Assembly (NCBI GenBank): GCA_045598325.1
Contig: JAZLLT010000065.1
Span: 26,715 to 90,714, forward strand
Direction: 5' to 3'
DNA length: 64,000 nt
DNA from: RUG14130 sp045598325
GTDB lineage: Bacteria > Bacillota > Clostridia > Christensenellales > Aristaeellaceae
Below the pieces are notes generated by a model. The model searched no databases. It was given only the letters and a program-made list of their open reading frames with translations, and had not been told where the DNA came from. Position numbers and translations under genes: made by a program. Below are positions 34,919 to 43,006 of the stretch, one piece after another. The stretch's first letter is position 1. The number at the start of each line of letters is the position of its first letter.

Positions 34919-37225
34919 TTATTCGGTCTTTCTGAAATAATGTCCCAGAGTGTATTTTTCGGGAAGTTTCTTATCGTCCGCGCTCTTTCCGTCCCGCAGG
35001 GCTATGAAGCAGCGGAAAATGTCTTCCGCTTCCTTTGCCGTTTCGGTGGTGAAAACAAGCCGCTCACCCACATGGGCCGGAAGTTCGCTCATTCTGCCGT
35101 ACAGACACATGGGCACGCTGTTAATGAGGTCGATGACGCATCCGCCTTCCCCCGCCAGCCGTTTCAGCGGGAACACCGCGTTCATGCGGTCGGTCAGGGT
35201 GCAGTCGATGAGCCGCTTCCCATTCTCCGCCTTGTCACAGGCGCGGCATTTCGTGTGCGGGCCGCCGCCTCGCGCGGAGTTGAGGGGGCAATGGCGCAGA
35301 TGCATGAGGGGCATCCTGCCGTAGACGATGAGTTCCCGTTTCCCGCCGAAGGAGCGGATCTCATGAGCCGTAAGTTCGATGGACGGCGTGTAGATACAAT
35401 CGCCGATACCGAGGAATGCGAGTGCTTCGGCGTTTGTGAGATTCATCGGGAAATCATACCGTTTTTCGTCGGGCCAGGCAAGCGTCATCTGTCCGATATT
35501 GGTAAGATAGACGCCGCGGATGCGGGAGGCGTTACCACAGGCGTAACGGTGGAGCGTATCCAGATCTTCCCCACTCATGACGGGCGGCAGATACAGGAAC
35601 ATTCCGTCGATATCCGCCTTGTCAAGCGCTTCTTTCCTGAGGTCGGACGGGAAGTATACCGCCTCGTCCGCGCCCAATGAAAGCAATCTGCGAAGCAAAA
35701 CCGTGTCATCCGCCTGCACGGAGAGATACGGTTTATCGCTGTTCTCCTCGGCAATGGCAGCGGCCGCCGTATAACCGTTTTTCTCCCCCGTTTGGGAAAA
35801 ACGCCCGATGCGCAGGGAAGCAAGTCGCTCAAGGGCGTCCCGGCGCAGGGCATTGACGGCGGAAGACGGAACGAACGCGTTTTCGTCCGCGTCCACGGAG
35901 ATATCGCCGAAAAAGTAGGGCGTTCCGCCGGTTTTCGTCAGTTGGGCTTTGATTTTCTCCCTGTCCGCACCGGAGGAAAGGGCTTCCTGTACGGGTTCGC
36001 CTTTCACGGTGACGGTGTCCGTACCGTCCGAAACGGTAAGGCTTACGGGCGACGCGACCTTTGCTTCGAAAGCGGCGGTCAGCGGGATCGTCTGCGGTTC
36101 CTTTTCGATGCGTTCATTTGTCAGGCGCATCTGCTCGTCGCTCACCATGCGGTAGACGGGGCCCGTCTTTCCGGATGGATTTTTGATGCTGCGTCCCGCG
36201 AAACCGCTGATTTTGAGCGGTATATCTTCCTGCTTTTCGGGATGGATGGCGACGGAATCCGTTGCCAATACATCCTTTGTGAGCCTGATCTCGTTTTTCG
36301 ATACCGCCTCGCCCACCTTCACGCCGAAATGGGAAGGGCGGGCTTTGGAGATGAAATCCCCGTCGCGGATGCCGAAGGCATAGCCTTTCGTGAAGCCGCC
36401 GCGGTTGAAAATCTGTTTGAGTTCCTCCTCGTCCCGTTCCGTAAAAGGTTCGCCGTCAAGAATGCGGCGGTAGACGCTCGTCACGATTGCCACATATTCG
36501 GGGCGTTTGAGCCTTCCTTCGATTTTGAGGCTCGCCGCGCCCGCGGAAACGATGCTGCCGAGTTCTCCCGCAGTCATGAGATCCTTGGGTGAGAGCAGAT
36601 AGCCTTCGCTCTTCCCCGCGCCGGTAAGGCGGTACGGAAGCCTGCAGGGCTGGGCGCAGGCGCCGCGGTTTCCGCTTCTGCCGCCCACGAGGCTCGAAAA
36701 CAGGCACTGACCCGAGCAGGCAACGCACAGCGCGCCGTGGCAGAACACTTCCGTTTCGATGCCGAGAGAAGAACATTCCCGGATTTCGTCAAGGCTCATC
36801 TCGCGGGCAAGCACCACGCGTTCAAAGCCCCTTTCTTTGAGATATGCCGCACCTTGCGGATTATGTACCGCCATCTGGGTGCTGGCGTGGAGATGGAGGG
36901 ACGGAAGCATCTGCCGGAGGATGGCGCTCACGCCCGGATCCTGCACGATGGCAGCGTCCGCACGGCAGGCATACAGATCCTCCGCCAGGGTTTCCAGTTC
37001 CCCGGTTTCGCTTTGCTTGAGCAGGGTGTTGACCGTCACATAGAGTTTCTTTCCCCGCTCATGCAGGTAGTCCCCCGCCCATTTCAGTTCTTCGGAATCG
37101 AAATTGCCCGCGCCGCGCCGCGCGTTCAGACTTTTGCCCCCGAGGTACACCGCGTCGGCGCCGGAGCGTACTGCGGCGATCAGGGCTTCCTTGTTGCCCG
37201 CGGGAGAGAGCAATTCCGTCTTCAT
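34919..37225 (-). CDS. U32 family protein with DUF3656, RlhA-like 23S rRNA hydroxylation protein
   Basis: 768 residues. The N-terminal U32 domain reads LLSPAGNKEALIAAVRSGAD then AVYLGGKSLNARRGAGNF; the conserved cysteine region is GALCVACSGQCLFSSLVGGR and NRGACAQPCRLPYRL. A DUF3656 region follows (about 380-480), then a second U32-like part with GPHTKCRACDKAENGKRL. E. coli RlhA of this architecture is needed for hydroxylation of C2501 in 23S rRNA; TrhP-type members act on tRNA. Length and DUF3656 favour the RlhA type. Confidence 0.85.
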   Translation of the reverse strand: MKTELLSPAGNKEALIAAVRSGADAVYLGGKSLNARRGAGNFDSEELKWAGDYLHERGKKLYVTVNTLLKQSETGELETLAEDLYACRADAAIVQDPGVSAILRQMLPSLHLHASTQMAVHNPQGAAYLKERGFERVVLAREMSLDEIRECSSLGIETEVFCHGALCVACSGQCLFSSLVGGRSGNRGACAQPCRLPYRLTGAGKSEGYLLSPKDLMTAGELGSIVSAGAASLKIEGRLKRPEYVAIVTSVYRRILDGEPFTERDEEELKQIFNRGGFTKGYAFGIRDGDFISKARPSHFGVKVGEAVSKNEIRLTKDVLATDSVAIHPEKQEDIPLKISGFAGRSIKNPSGKTGPVYRMVSDEQMRLTNERIEKEPQTIPLTAAFEAKVASPVSLTVSDGTDTVTVKGEPVQEALSSGADREKIKAQLTKTGGTPYFFGDISVDADENAFVPSSAVNALRRDALERLASLRIGRFSQTGEKNGYTAAAAIAEENSDKPYLSVQADDTVLLRRLLSLGADEAVYFPSDLRKEALDKADIDGMFLYLPPVMSGEDLDTLHRYACGNASRIRGVYLTNIGQMTLAWPDEKRYDFPMNLTNAEALAFLGIGDCIYTPSIELTAHEIRSFGGKRELIVYGRMPLMHLRHCPLNSARGGGPHTKCRACDKAENGKRLIDCTLTDRMNAVFPLKRLAGEGGCVIDLINSVPMCLYGRMSELPAHVGERLVFTTETAKEAEDIFRCFIALRDGKSADDKKLPEKYTLGHYFRKTE

Positions 37226-37237
37226 ACCGTTTCTCCG

Positions 37238-38539
37238 TTACTGATAGATGAATTTATACAACTGCTTGATGTTTTCCGCTATGTCCATGTCATAGAGCAT
37301 GGCGTCGTTGTTGCGGACTTCCTCCTTGAAGGAGCCGTTGATGGGCAGGCGCAGTTCCTCCGCGCCGTCAAAATCCGCCTTGTCGAGCACGAGCAACCCC
37401 AGATTGACGATGGTATTGAGCGTCAGGTTTGTGCGGTAGCAGCCCGCGTTCGCCGCCGCGAGGGTCATCAGTTTCGTGGCATCCGCGCCCTTCAGTTTGA
37501 TCATCAGCGCGTTGAGTACCGCCCTCTGTCTTTCGGCACGGGCATAGTCGCTGTCCGTCTTACGGATGCGGGCGTAGCCCAGCGTCTGCATGCCGTTTAA
37601 GTGGATATTGGAACCGAAGGTATCCAGTTGGTCGGCAAGATAGGCGTCATACGCCGCCTGCTTTTCCATCTTGCCCTGGGTGTAGAGCAGATGGTACTGT
37701 TCCATCACATTGTGGTTGATCCAGTTCATTTCGGCTTCGGTCACATTCATTTCGACGCCGCCGAGCGTTTCCGCGATGCCTGCAAAGCCGCTGAAATCGA
37801 CCACCACATAGGAGGTGATGTTCATGCCGAAATACTCGTTGACAACCTTCATCGCCAGTTCCGCTCCGCCGTAGAAGTAGGCGGAATTGATACGGGTGGT
37901 GCGGCCGTTGATTTTGACCGCCGTGTCGCGCATGATGGAGGTGAGTTTGATCTTGCCCGTCTTCTGATTGATGGAGCAGATCATCATCGTATCCGAGCGT
38001 GCGGCTTCGTAACTGACGCGGGTGTCGGTGCCGAGCAGGAGGATATTGAGCCAGTCTTCGTCCAGACCTTCCGTGACGGAAAGCCCGGTGACGCGCACGC
38101 TGCCCGCTTCGCTCTCATTGAGACCGTCGTCGTTCCCCTCGTTTTCCAGTTCCGTAAACAGGTTGTCGAGTTCGTCATACTGCGGTTTCGCGGTCGCCGC
38201 GGGAGCCGCGGTCAGACCGAGGGCGGGGATCTCAAACGGCAGTTTGATATAGTTTTTCTTCGCGAGCATATACACCGCGCCCGCGATGAGCGCGAGGATC
38301 AGAATGATGATGAGGAGCGCAGAGAAGAAATGAGACTTTTTCTTTGTCTTTTTCTTCTTTGCGGACGCCTTTTTCTTTGCCTTCGCGCGGGCCGCTTTTT
38401 GCTTCTCGGCGGCTTCGGCAGCCTGCTTTTCCGCCTTTTGCTTCTCTTTTTGCTTTTTTATACCCTTTCTACGCGCCTTCTCATCATCCTCCTCGTCGAG
38501 GTAGATGATGTAGTCTTCTTTGCGCAGTTTGTCGCCCAT
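37238..38539 (-). CDS. LytR-CpsA-Psr (LCP) family cell-wall glycopolymer ligase
   Basis: 433-residue protein thought to attach teichoic acid or capsule-like polymers to peptidoglycan. It has an unusually long basic cytosolic N-terminus (about 20-68, repeated K/A/E with KKKASAKKKKTKKKS), one membrane helix (HFFSALLIIILILALIAGAV) and an extracellular LCP domain (NILLLGTDTR, RSDTMMICSINQKTGKIKLT, SIMRDTAVKINGRTTRINSA, YARIRKTDSDYARAERQRAV). First gene of an eight-gene minus-strand operon. Confidence 0.93.
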   Translation of the reverse strand: MGDKLRKEDYIIYLDEEDDEKARRKGIKKQKEKQKAEKQAAEAAEKQKAARAKAKKKASAKKKKTKKKSHFFSALLIIILILALIAGAVYMLAKKNYIKLPFEIPALGLTAAPAATAKPQYDELDNLFTELENEGNDDGLNESEAGSVRVTGLSVTEGLDEDWLNILLLGTDTRVSYEAARSDTMMICSINQKTGKIKLTSIMRDTAVKINGRTTRINSAYFYGGAELAMKVVNEYFGMNITSYVVVDFSGFAGIAETLGGVEMNVTEAEMNWINHNVMEQYHLLYTQGKMEKQAAYDAYLADQLDTFGSNIHLNGMQTLGYARIRKTDSDYARAERQRAVLNALMIKLKGADATKLMTLAAANAGCYRTNLTLNTIVNLGLLVLDKADFDGAEELRLPINGSFKEEVRNNDAMLYDMDIAENIKQLYKFIYQ

Positions 38540-38575
38540 GCGTACAGTCCTCCGATTATTTGTATATATAAAATT

Positions 38576-38604
38576 ATTATACTCTTTTCTACCATAGAAT
38601 ACAA
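38576..38604 (-). promoter_or_regulatory. Promoter of the LCP-mutS2-esterase operon
   Basis: On the minus strand -35 TTGTAT (38604-38599), 17 bp, -10 TATAAT (38581-38576). No other convincing promoter is seen before the operon's end at 27489. Confidence 0.75.
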
Positions 38605-38662
38605 GTGTTTTTCGGGTTACTTCTCTTTGACGATGATAAATATTTCTTTTTCGTTATAAATG

Positions 38663-38691
38663 TTTACAAATGTATTAAATAGTGATATAAT
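38663..38691 (+). promoter_or_regulatory. Promoter of the membrane repeat protein / DUF362 operon
   Basis: -35 TTTACA (38663-38668), 17 bp, -10 TATAAT (38686-38691), followed by GGAGG before the ATG at 38724. The divergent 38605-38662 stretch is AT-rich with no other feature. Confidence 0.8.
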
Positions 38692-38723
38692 GTCTCTATC
38701 TCATTGCGGAGGTTTCTTTTGTC

Positions 38724-40142
38724 ATGTCCAAAAAGCACATCAGCGAAAAGCGGGCCGTCAAGCGTGCCCGCGCGCTCAAATTCATCTTCTTCATAGCGGT
38801 GATCGCGTTTCTGTTTTTCACCTATACCTGCGTACTGGTGCCGCGCCGCACCTATGATGCGGCGGAAACCGCTTTCGCGGAGGAAGACTACGCCGCCGCA
38901 TCCGGTTTGTACGACAGTCTCGGCGACTACGAGGACAGCGTGGAGAAAATGAACTTCTGCGACTGCTGCACCGCCTTTGATTTCGTAAAGCAGGAAACGG
39001 AGAAGCCCGAATTTCTGAGCGATGAAGCGCGCGGCAAGTTGGAAGCGGGTCACGAGGCCTACCTCAAACTGAACGCGGAAAACAGGGAAACGATCATTGC
39101 CCGTTTCGGCACCTTCTTCACGAACGCCGAAAAAGCCGTGGAAAAGGGCGACTACGCCACCGCTTTCTCCTATTATACCTTTGACCGCGGAAATCCCGAA
39201 AGCGACAGCCGCGCATACGCGCTGGAAGTGTATCTGACCGCGCAGAAGTATTACGAGAGCAGCTCCTACGCCGAGGCGCGCGCTACCATTTCCGCCATCG
39301 CGCAGAGCGACCTTCCCTCCATCAGCATCGAGCATTTTGTGAGTGACTGTTATGCCGCCGAATACGCCATCTATGACGCCTTCGCGGAGACCGACACCCA
39401 GTATGCCATCGACATGATGGCGACCATTTCCGAGTACGGAAAAGCCGCGTCCTTCATCAAGGATACGGAATATGCATACTCCTCCGCCTTCGACGAGATG
39501 GACAAAGGCAACTATGATAACGCCATCGGTCTGTTCACTTCCCTCAACAACTACAAAGACAGCGCGGACATGATCTTCACCTGCGAGGTGCTGGCAGTCA
39601 ACGCCGAAGCGGTCAAGGGTGAAACCGAAAAAGCCGTTTCCGAAATCATGACGATGGGCGAAGAAGCCCTCGCCATCCTGCCCGTGGACAGCCCCCTGTG
39701 GGATGCCATGAGCAACTGGTCCGTAGGCGGCACCGTGTATTACGGTATGTACGAAGGCAAGCATGTGAAATGGTGCGTTTCCGGCAATAAGAACGGCGTA
39801 TACACCATCGTTTCGAGCGAGCCGCTCATGAGCGTTCCTTTCGATGCGGGCAACCCCGGCGCCAGATGGAACAATGCCGAACTGTCGACCCTCGTCAAGG
39901 GCAGCCTGAGCGAAAACTTCAAAAGCAGCAACGCAAAGACGCTGAGCGCGCAGTATCTGCGTCTCCCCTACGCCAATGAGATCAACCTCATTCTGAGCGT
40001 CAACCCTGCCCTCTCCGGCGCGGACTTCTGGCTCACCGACAGCGGCATTCCCACCCTGTATTCCGCGGGCAAGTTGACCCGCTCCGTATCCGCCGCCGAA
40101 AGCCACGGCCTCATCCTCATCGCGGAGGTCAAAAATGCGTAA
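38724..40142 (+). CDS. Membrane-anchored TPR-like repeat protein, function unknown
   Basis: 472 residues. A basic N-terminus precedes one membrane helix (about 19-40, FIFFIAVIAFLFFTYTCVLV). The outside part carries repeats of the form F-x-x-x-[DG]-Y-x-x-A-x-x-L-[FY]-x-x-L-x-x-Y-x-D-S (AETAFAEEDYAAASGLYDSL, FDEMDKGNYDNAIGLFTSL), a TPR-like design common in Clostridia. The C-terminal ~130 residues (VGGTVYYGMYEGKHVKWCVS, GARWNNAELSTLVKGS) resemble a small globular domain of unknown role. Overlaps the DUF362 gene by eight bases. Confidence 0.75.
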   Translation: MSKKHISEKRAVKRARALKFIFFIAVIAFLFFTYTCVLVPRRTYDAAETAFAEEDYAAASGLYDSLGDYEDSVEKMNFCDCCTAFDFVKQETEKPEFLSDEARGKLEAGHEAYLKLNAENRETIIARFGTFFTNAEKAVEKGDYATAFSYYTFDRGNPESDSRAYALEVYLTAQKYYESSSYAEARATISAIAQSDLPSISIEHFVSDCYAAEYAIYDAFAETDTQYAIDMMATISEYGKAASFIKDTEYAYSSAFDEMDKGNYDNAIGLFTSLNNYKDSADMIFTCEVLAVNAEAVKGETEKAVSEIMTMGEEALAILPVDSPLWDAMSNWSVGGTVYYGMYEGKHVKWCVSGNKNGVYTIVSSEPLMSVPFDAGNPGARWNNAELSTLVKGSLSENFKSSNAKTLSAQYLRLPYANEINLILSVNPALSGADFWLTDSGIPTLYSAGKLTRSVSAAESHGLILIAEVKNA

Positions 40143-41271
40143 GGTCGTCATCGCCGCCTGCCCCGATTATGAGGAGGCGTCCGTAAAAGAAGCGCTCGCA
40201 AAGGTGCTGGAACCTTTCGGGGAACTGCCTTTCGTGAAAGAAGGCGCGAAGATCGTCATCAAGGCCAATCTGGTTTCCATGATGAAACCCGATTCCGCCG
40301 CCACGACACACCCCGCCCTGCTCAAAGAACTGTGCGCTTTTCTGACCGCGAAAGGCTGCGATGTGGTCGTGGGCGACAGCCCCGGAGGGCTGTTCAACAA
40401 GGCATATGTGGGCACGGTGTACACCGCCACGGGAATGAATGCCGTCACCGAGACGGGTGCGCGGCTCAACAATCACTTTGAGCATCTCCACGCGGAAAAC
40501 CCGGACGGACTGGTACTCAAGGAGATCGATTACACCGCGTACCTCGATGACGCGGACGCCATCATCAATTTCTGCAAACTGAAATCCCATGGCATGATGG
40601 GTATGTCCGCCTGCGTCAAGAACATGTTCGGCGCCATCCCCGGCATCTTCAAGCCCGAATACCACTACAAATATCCCGATCACGCGACTTTCGCCAACAT
40701 GCTCATCGATATCGGCGAACGCTTCAAGCCCGCTCTGTGCCTCGTGGACGCGGTGGTCGGCATGGAAGGCAACGGTCCCACCATGGGCACGCCCCGCAAG
40801 ATCGGCTGTCTCCTCGCTTCCGATTCTCCCTACGCCTGCGATGAGATCTGCGCGAAACTCATCGGCGCCGACCCCGAACAGTTGGAGACCGTATCCGAAG
40901 CGCGCAAGCGCGGATTGACCGGCGAATACGAAGTCATCGGCGATGCGGACGCCTTTGCGGTAAAGGATTTCGAACTGGTGCGCGACAGGAAGGATCTGTC
41001 CTTCAACCGCGAACTGCCGGGTGCCGGCGGAAAACTGCTGGGCAGGATCATCCGCGGCGCGCTCTGCTCCGTTCCCGATGTAAAAAAGAGCGAGTGCATC
41101 GGCTGCGAAAAGTGCAAAAACATCTGCCCCGCCAAGGCGATCACCATGAAAAAGAAAAAGCCTGTGATCGACCGCAAGGTCTGCATCCGTTGCTTTTGCT
41201 GCCAGGAATTCTGCCCGAAGGGCGCGATGAAGGTAAAGCGCCCGGTCATCGCGAAGATACTCAACCGCTGA
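40135..41271 (+). CDS. DUF362 protein with two-cluster ferredoxin domain
   Basis: 378 residues. Residues 1-290 are DUF362 (IVIKANLVSMMKPDSAATTH, VVVGDSPGG, NFCKLKSHGMMGMSACVKNM, GMEGNGPTMGTPRKIG). The C-terminus is a 2x[4Fe-4S] ferredoxin (CIGCEKCKNICPAKAI, CIRCFCCQEFCPKGAM; the second site starts CIRCFCC, giving an extra Cys). The family is widespread in anaerobes and its reaction is not established. Translationally coupled to the upstream repeat protein. Confidence 0.88.
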   Translation: MRKVVIAACPDYEEASVKEALAKVLEPFGELPFVKEGAKIVIKANLVSMMKPDSAATTHPALLKELCAFLTAKGCDVVVGDSPGGLFNKAYVGTVYTATGMNAVTETGARLNNHFEHLHAENPDGLVLKEIDYTAYLDDADAIINFCKLKSHGMMGMSACVKNMFGAIPGIFKPEYHYKYPDHATFANMLIDIGERFKPALCLVDAVVGMEGNGPTMGTPRKIGCLLASDSPYACDEICAKLIGADPEQLETVSEARKRGLTGEYEVIGDADAFAVKDFELVRDRKDLSFNRELPGAGGKLLGRIIRGALCSVPDVKKSECIGCEKCKNICPAKAITMKKKKPVIDRKVCIRCFCCQEFCPKGAMKVKRPVIAKILNR

Positions 41272-41305
41272 AAGAAAATGCAGTCCGTTTGGACTGCATT
41301 TTCTT
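41272..41305 (+). terminator. Bidirectional terminator between DUF362 and bceS-like genes
   Basis: A perfect 15-bp stem (41272-41286 with 41291-41305) with loop GTTT. Flanking A and T tracts make it work on both strands; it also covers the stop of the convergent histidine kinase at 41304. Confidence 0.9.
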
Positions 41306-42284
41306 ATTTCCGCATCGCGTTCCTCAAATCAAGCGTAAAAGTACTGCCTTCCCCCACGCTGCTTTCCGCACTCACGGGGATGCGCATGAGGTCTGCGGCA
41401 CGCTTGGTAAGATAAAGCCCGAGCCCGCTCGCCCGTCTGTCCGCGTGCCCATTGAGGCCCGTAAAGCCTTTTTCGAAGATGCGTGGCAGGTCTTCTTTGG
41501 CGATGCCGATGCCCGTATCCGTCACGGACAGGAATCCGTCTTTCATTGCGATCGTCACCCCGCCTGAAGGTGTATATTTGACCGCATTTGAGAGGATCTG
41601 CCCCAGGATCAGTTCAAATTGTTTCCTGTCCGTGACGATTCTCTCGTCCGTTTCCTCATAGTTAAGTTTCAATTTCTTCGTCACGAACGAGGACGCGTTT
41701 TTGCGGATGACCGCGCGGATCAATTCGTCCAGCTGATATTCCGCGATCACGAGGTCACTGCCGCCGTCCAGACGCAGGTACTCCAGCACCATTTCCACAT
41801 ACCGTTCGATGCGGGTCAATTCCGTTTCCAGTTCCCGCGCTTCCGTACTCCCGTCCGCGCCCAGTTTCAGCCGCATCACCGCGATGGGCGTCTTGATTTC
41901 GTGCACCCACGCCGTGTAGTAATCATTTTCCTCGCGGCGGCGGGAGGCGAGAACCTCATTGAGCCGCGTCGTTTCTGCCTGCAGGCAAACGATGGCGGCT
42001 CGGTAATCGGCATCAATCAGGGTCTCCCCCTTTTCCAACTGCCCGCCGGTCATTGCCGAGCGCAGTTCGCTTTCCCGCTCGCGCGCCTTTTTCGCGCCGC
42101 GGTACAGGGCAAACGCGAACATCACAAGCGCCGCAATCGCGCTGAGCGCAAGAGTATAGAAGACCGGCTCATCCGGGACCCCGTAAAGCGCGAACACCGC
42201 CGCTCCCGTTACGGCTGTAATGAGATACAGAACGAGCGCCGGGATGCATTTGCGGACGGTATCGGTAAAGACGCCTTTTCTCAT
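41304..42284 (-). CDS. BceS-like intramembrane-sensing histidine kinase
   Basis: 326 residues from ATG 42284, which overlaps the response regulator stop as ATGA. Two N-terminal membrane helices (about 13-35 and 42-61) with a very short outside loop, as in sensors that rely on a partner ABC transporter. HisKA with His128 in AWVHEIKTPIAVMRL, then HATPase motifs (QILSNAVKYTPSGG, VTDTGIGIAKEDLPRIFEKG, GLGLYLTKRAADLM). Pairs with the regulator and the Bce-type transporter upstream. Confidence 0.92.
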   Translation of the reverse strand: MRKGVFTDTVRKCIPALVLYLITAVTGAAVFALYGVPDEPVFYTLALSAIAALVMFAFALYRGAKKARERESELRSAMTGGQLEKGETLIDADYRAAIVCLQAETTRLNEVLASRRREENDYYTAWVHEIKTPIAVMRLKLGADGSTEARELETELTRIERYVEMVLEYLRLDGGSDLVIAEYQLDELIRAVIRKNASSFVTKKLKLNYEETDERIVTDRKQFELILGQILSNAVKYTPSGGVTIAMKDGFLSVTDTGIGIAKEDLPRIFEKGFTGLNGHADRRASGLGLYLTKRAADLMRIPVSAESSVGEGSTFTLDLRNAMRK

Positions 42285-42952
42285 TGCGCCATGTACCCGC
42301 TTCCCGCTCTGGTCACGATGAGGTCCGTGAGCCCGTGTTCCTCCAGTTTTTTGCGCAGTCGCCCCACATTCACCGTAAGCGTGTTTTCTTCCACATACAG
42401 ATCGCTCTGCCACAGTTTCGTCATGAGACTGTCGCGGGATACGATCTTGCCTTTGTTTTCAAACAATACCTTCAAAATGCGGAACTCGTTTTTGGTCAGT
42501 TCGATTTTATCGTTTCCGTAGGTGAGCGTCGCGTCGTCCAGACACAGGATCGCGCCGCGGCATTCGAGGTAGGTTCCGCCTTCCCACATTTCATAGGTGC
42601 GCCGCAGCACCGCCTGCACTTTGGCAGACAGCACCATCGGCTCCACGGGTTTGGCGATGAAGTCATCCCCGCCCATGTTGATGGCGGTCACGATGTTCAT
42701 GGTAGTCGCCGCGGATGATATGAAAATGACGGGAACGGTGGAAATTTTGCGGATCTCGCTCACCCAAAAGAATCCTGTATAAAAGGGCAGCATGATGTCC
42801 ATGAGCACGAGATGGGGCTTTACGCGGGAAAACTCACCCGTGATGTCGCGGAAATCAGAGGAAAGAATGACTTCGTTTCCGTAAGATCCGAGTTGGTTTT
42901 TCATGGCGGAAGCGAGGGCTTCGTCGTCTTCCACGATGTAGATGCGGTACAT
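42281..42952 (-). CDS. BceR-like OmpR-family response regulator
   Basis: 223 residues: receiver domain with phospho-Asp52 (LVLMDIMLPFYTG), acidic pocket VEDDE, Lys in FIAKPVEP; OmpR/PhoB winged helix at about 130-222 (ELTKNEFRILKVLFENKGKI, VNVGRLRKKLEEHG). The start at 42952 has AGGAGG. Predicted to activate the upstream ABC transporter genes. Confidence 0.93.
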   Translation of the reverse strand: MYRIYIVEDDEALASAMKNQLGSYGNEVILSSDFRDITGEFSRVKPHLVLMDIMLPFYTGFFWVSEIRKISTVPVIFISSAATTMNIVTAINMGGDDFIAKPVEPMVLSAKVQAVLRRTYEMWEGGTYLECRGAILCLDDATLTYGNDKIELTKNEFRILKVLFENKGKIVSRDSLMTKLWQSDLYVEENTLTVNVGRLRKKLEEHGLTDLIVTRAGSGYMAQ

Positions 42953-43006
42953 GGGACCTCCTGATAACGGGTACGCACCCCCGCACGGCGCGGGGACGCA
43001 AAGGGT

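Noticed and set aside
42953..43006. A GC-rich hairpin between the permease and the response regulator as a terminator
   Set aside because: It has no U-tract, and the genes downstream belong to the same functional module.
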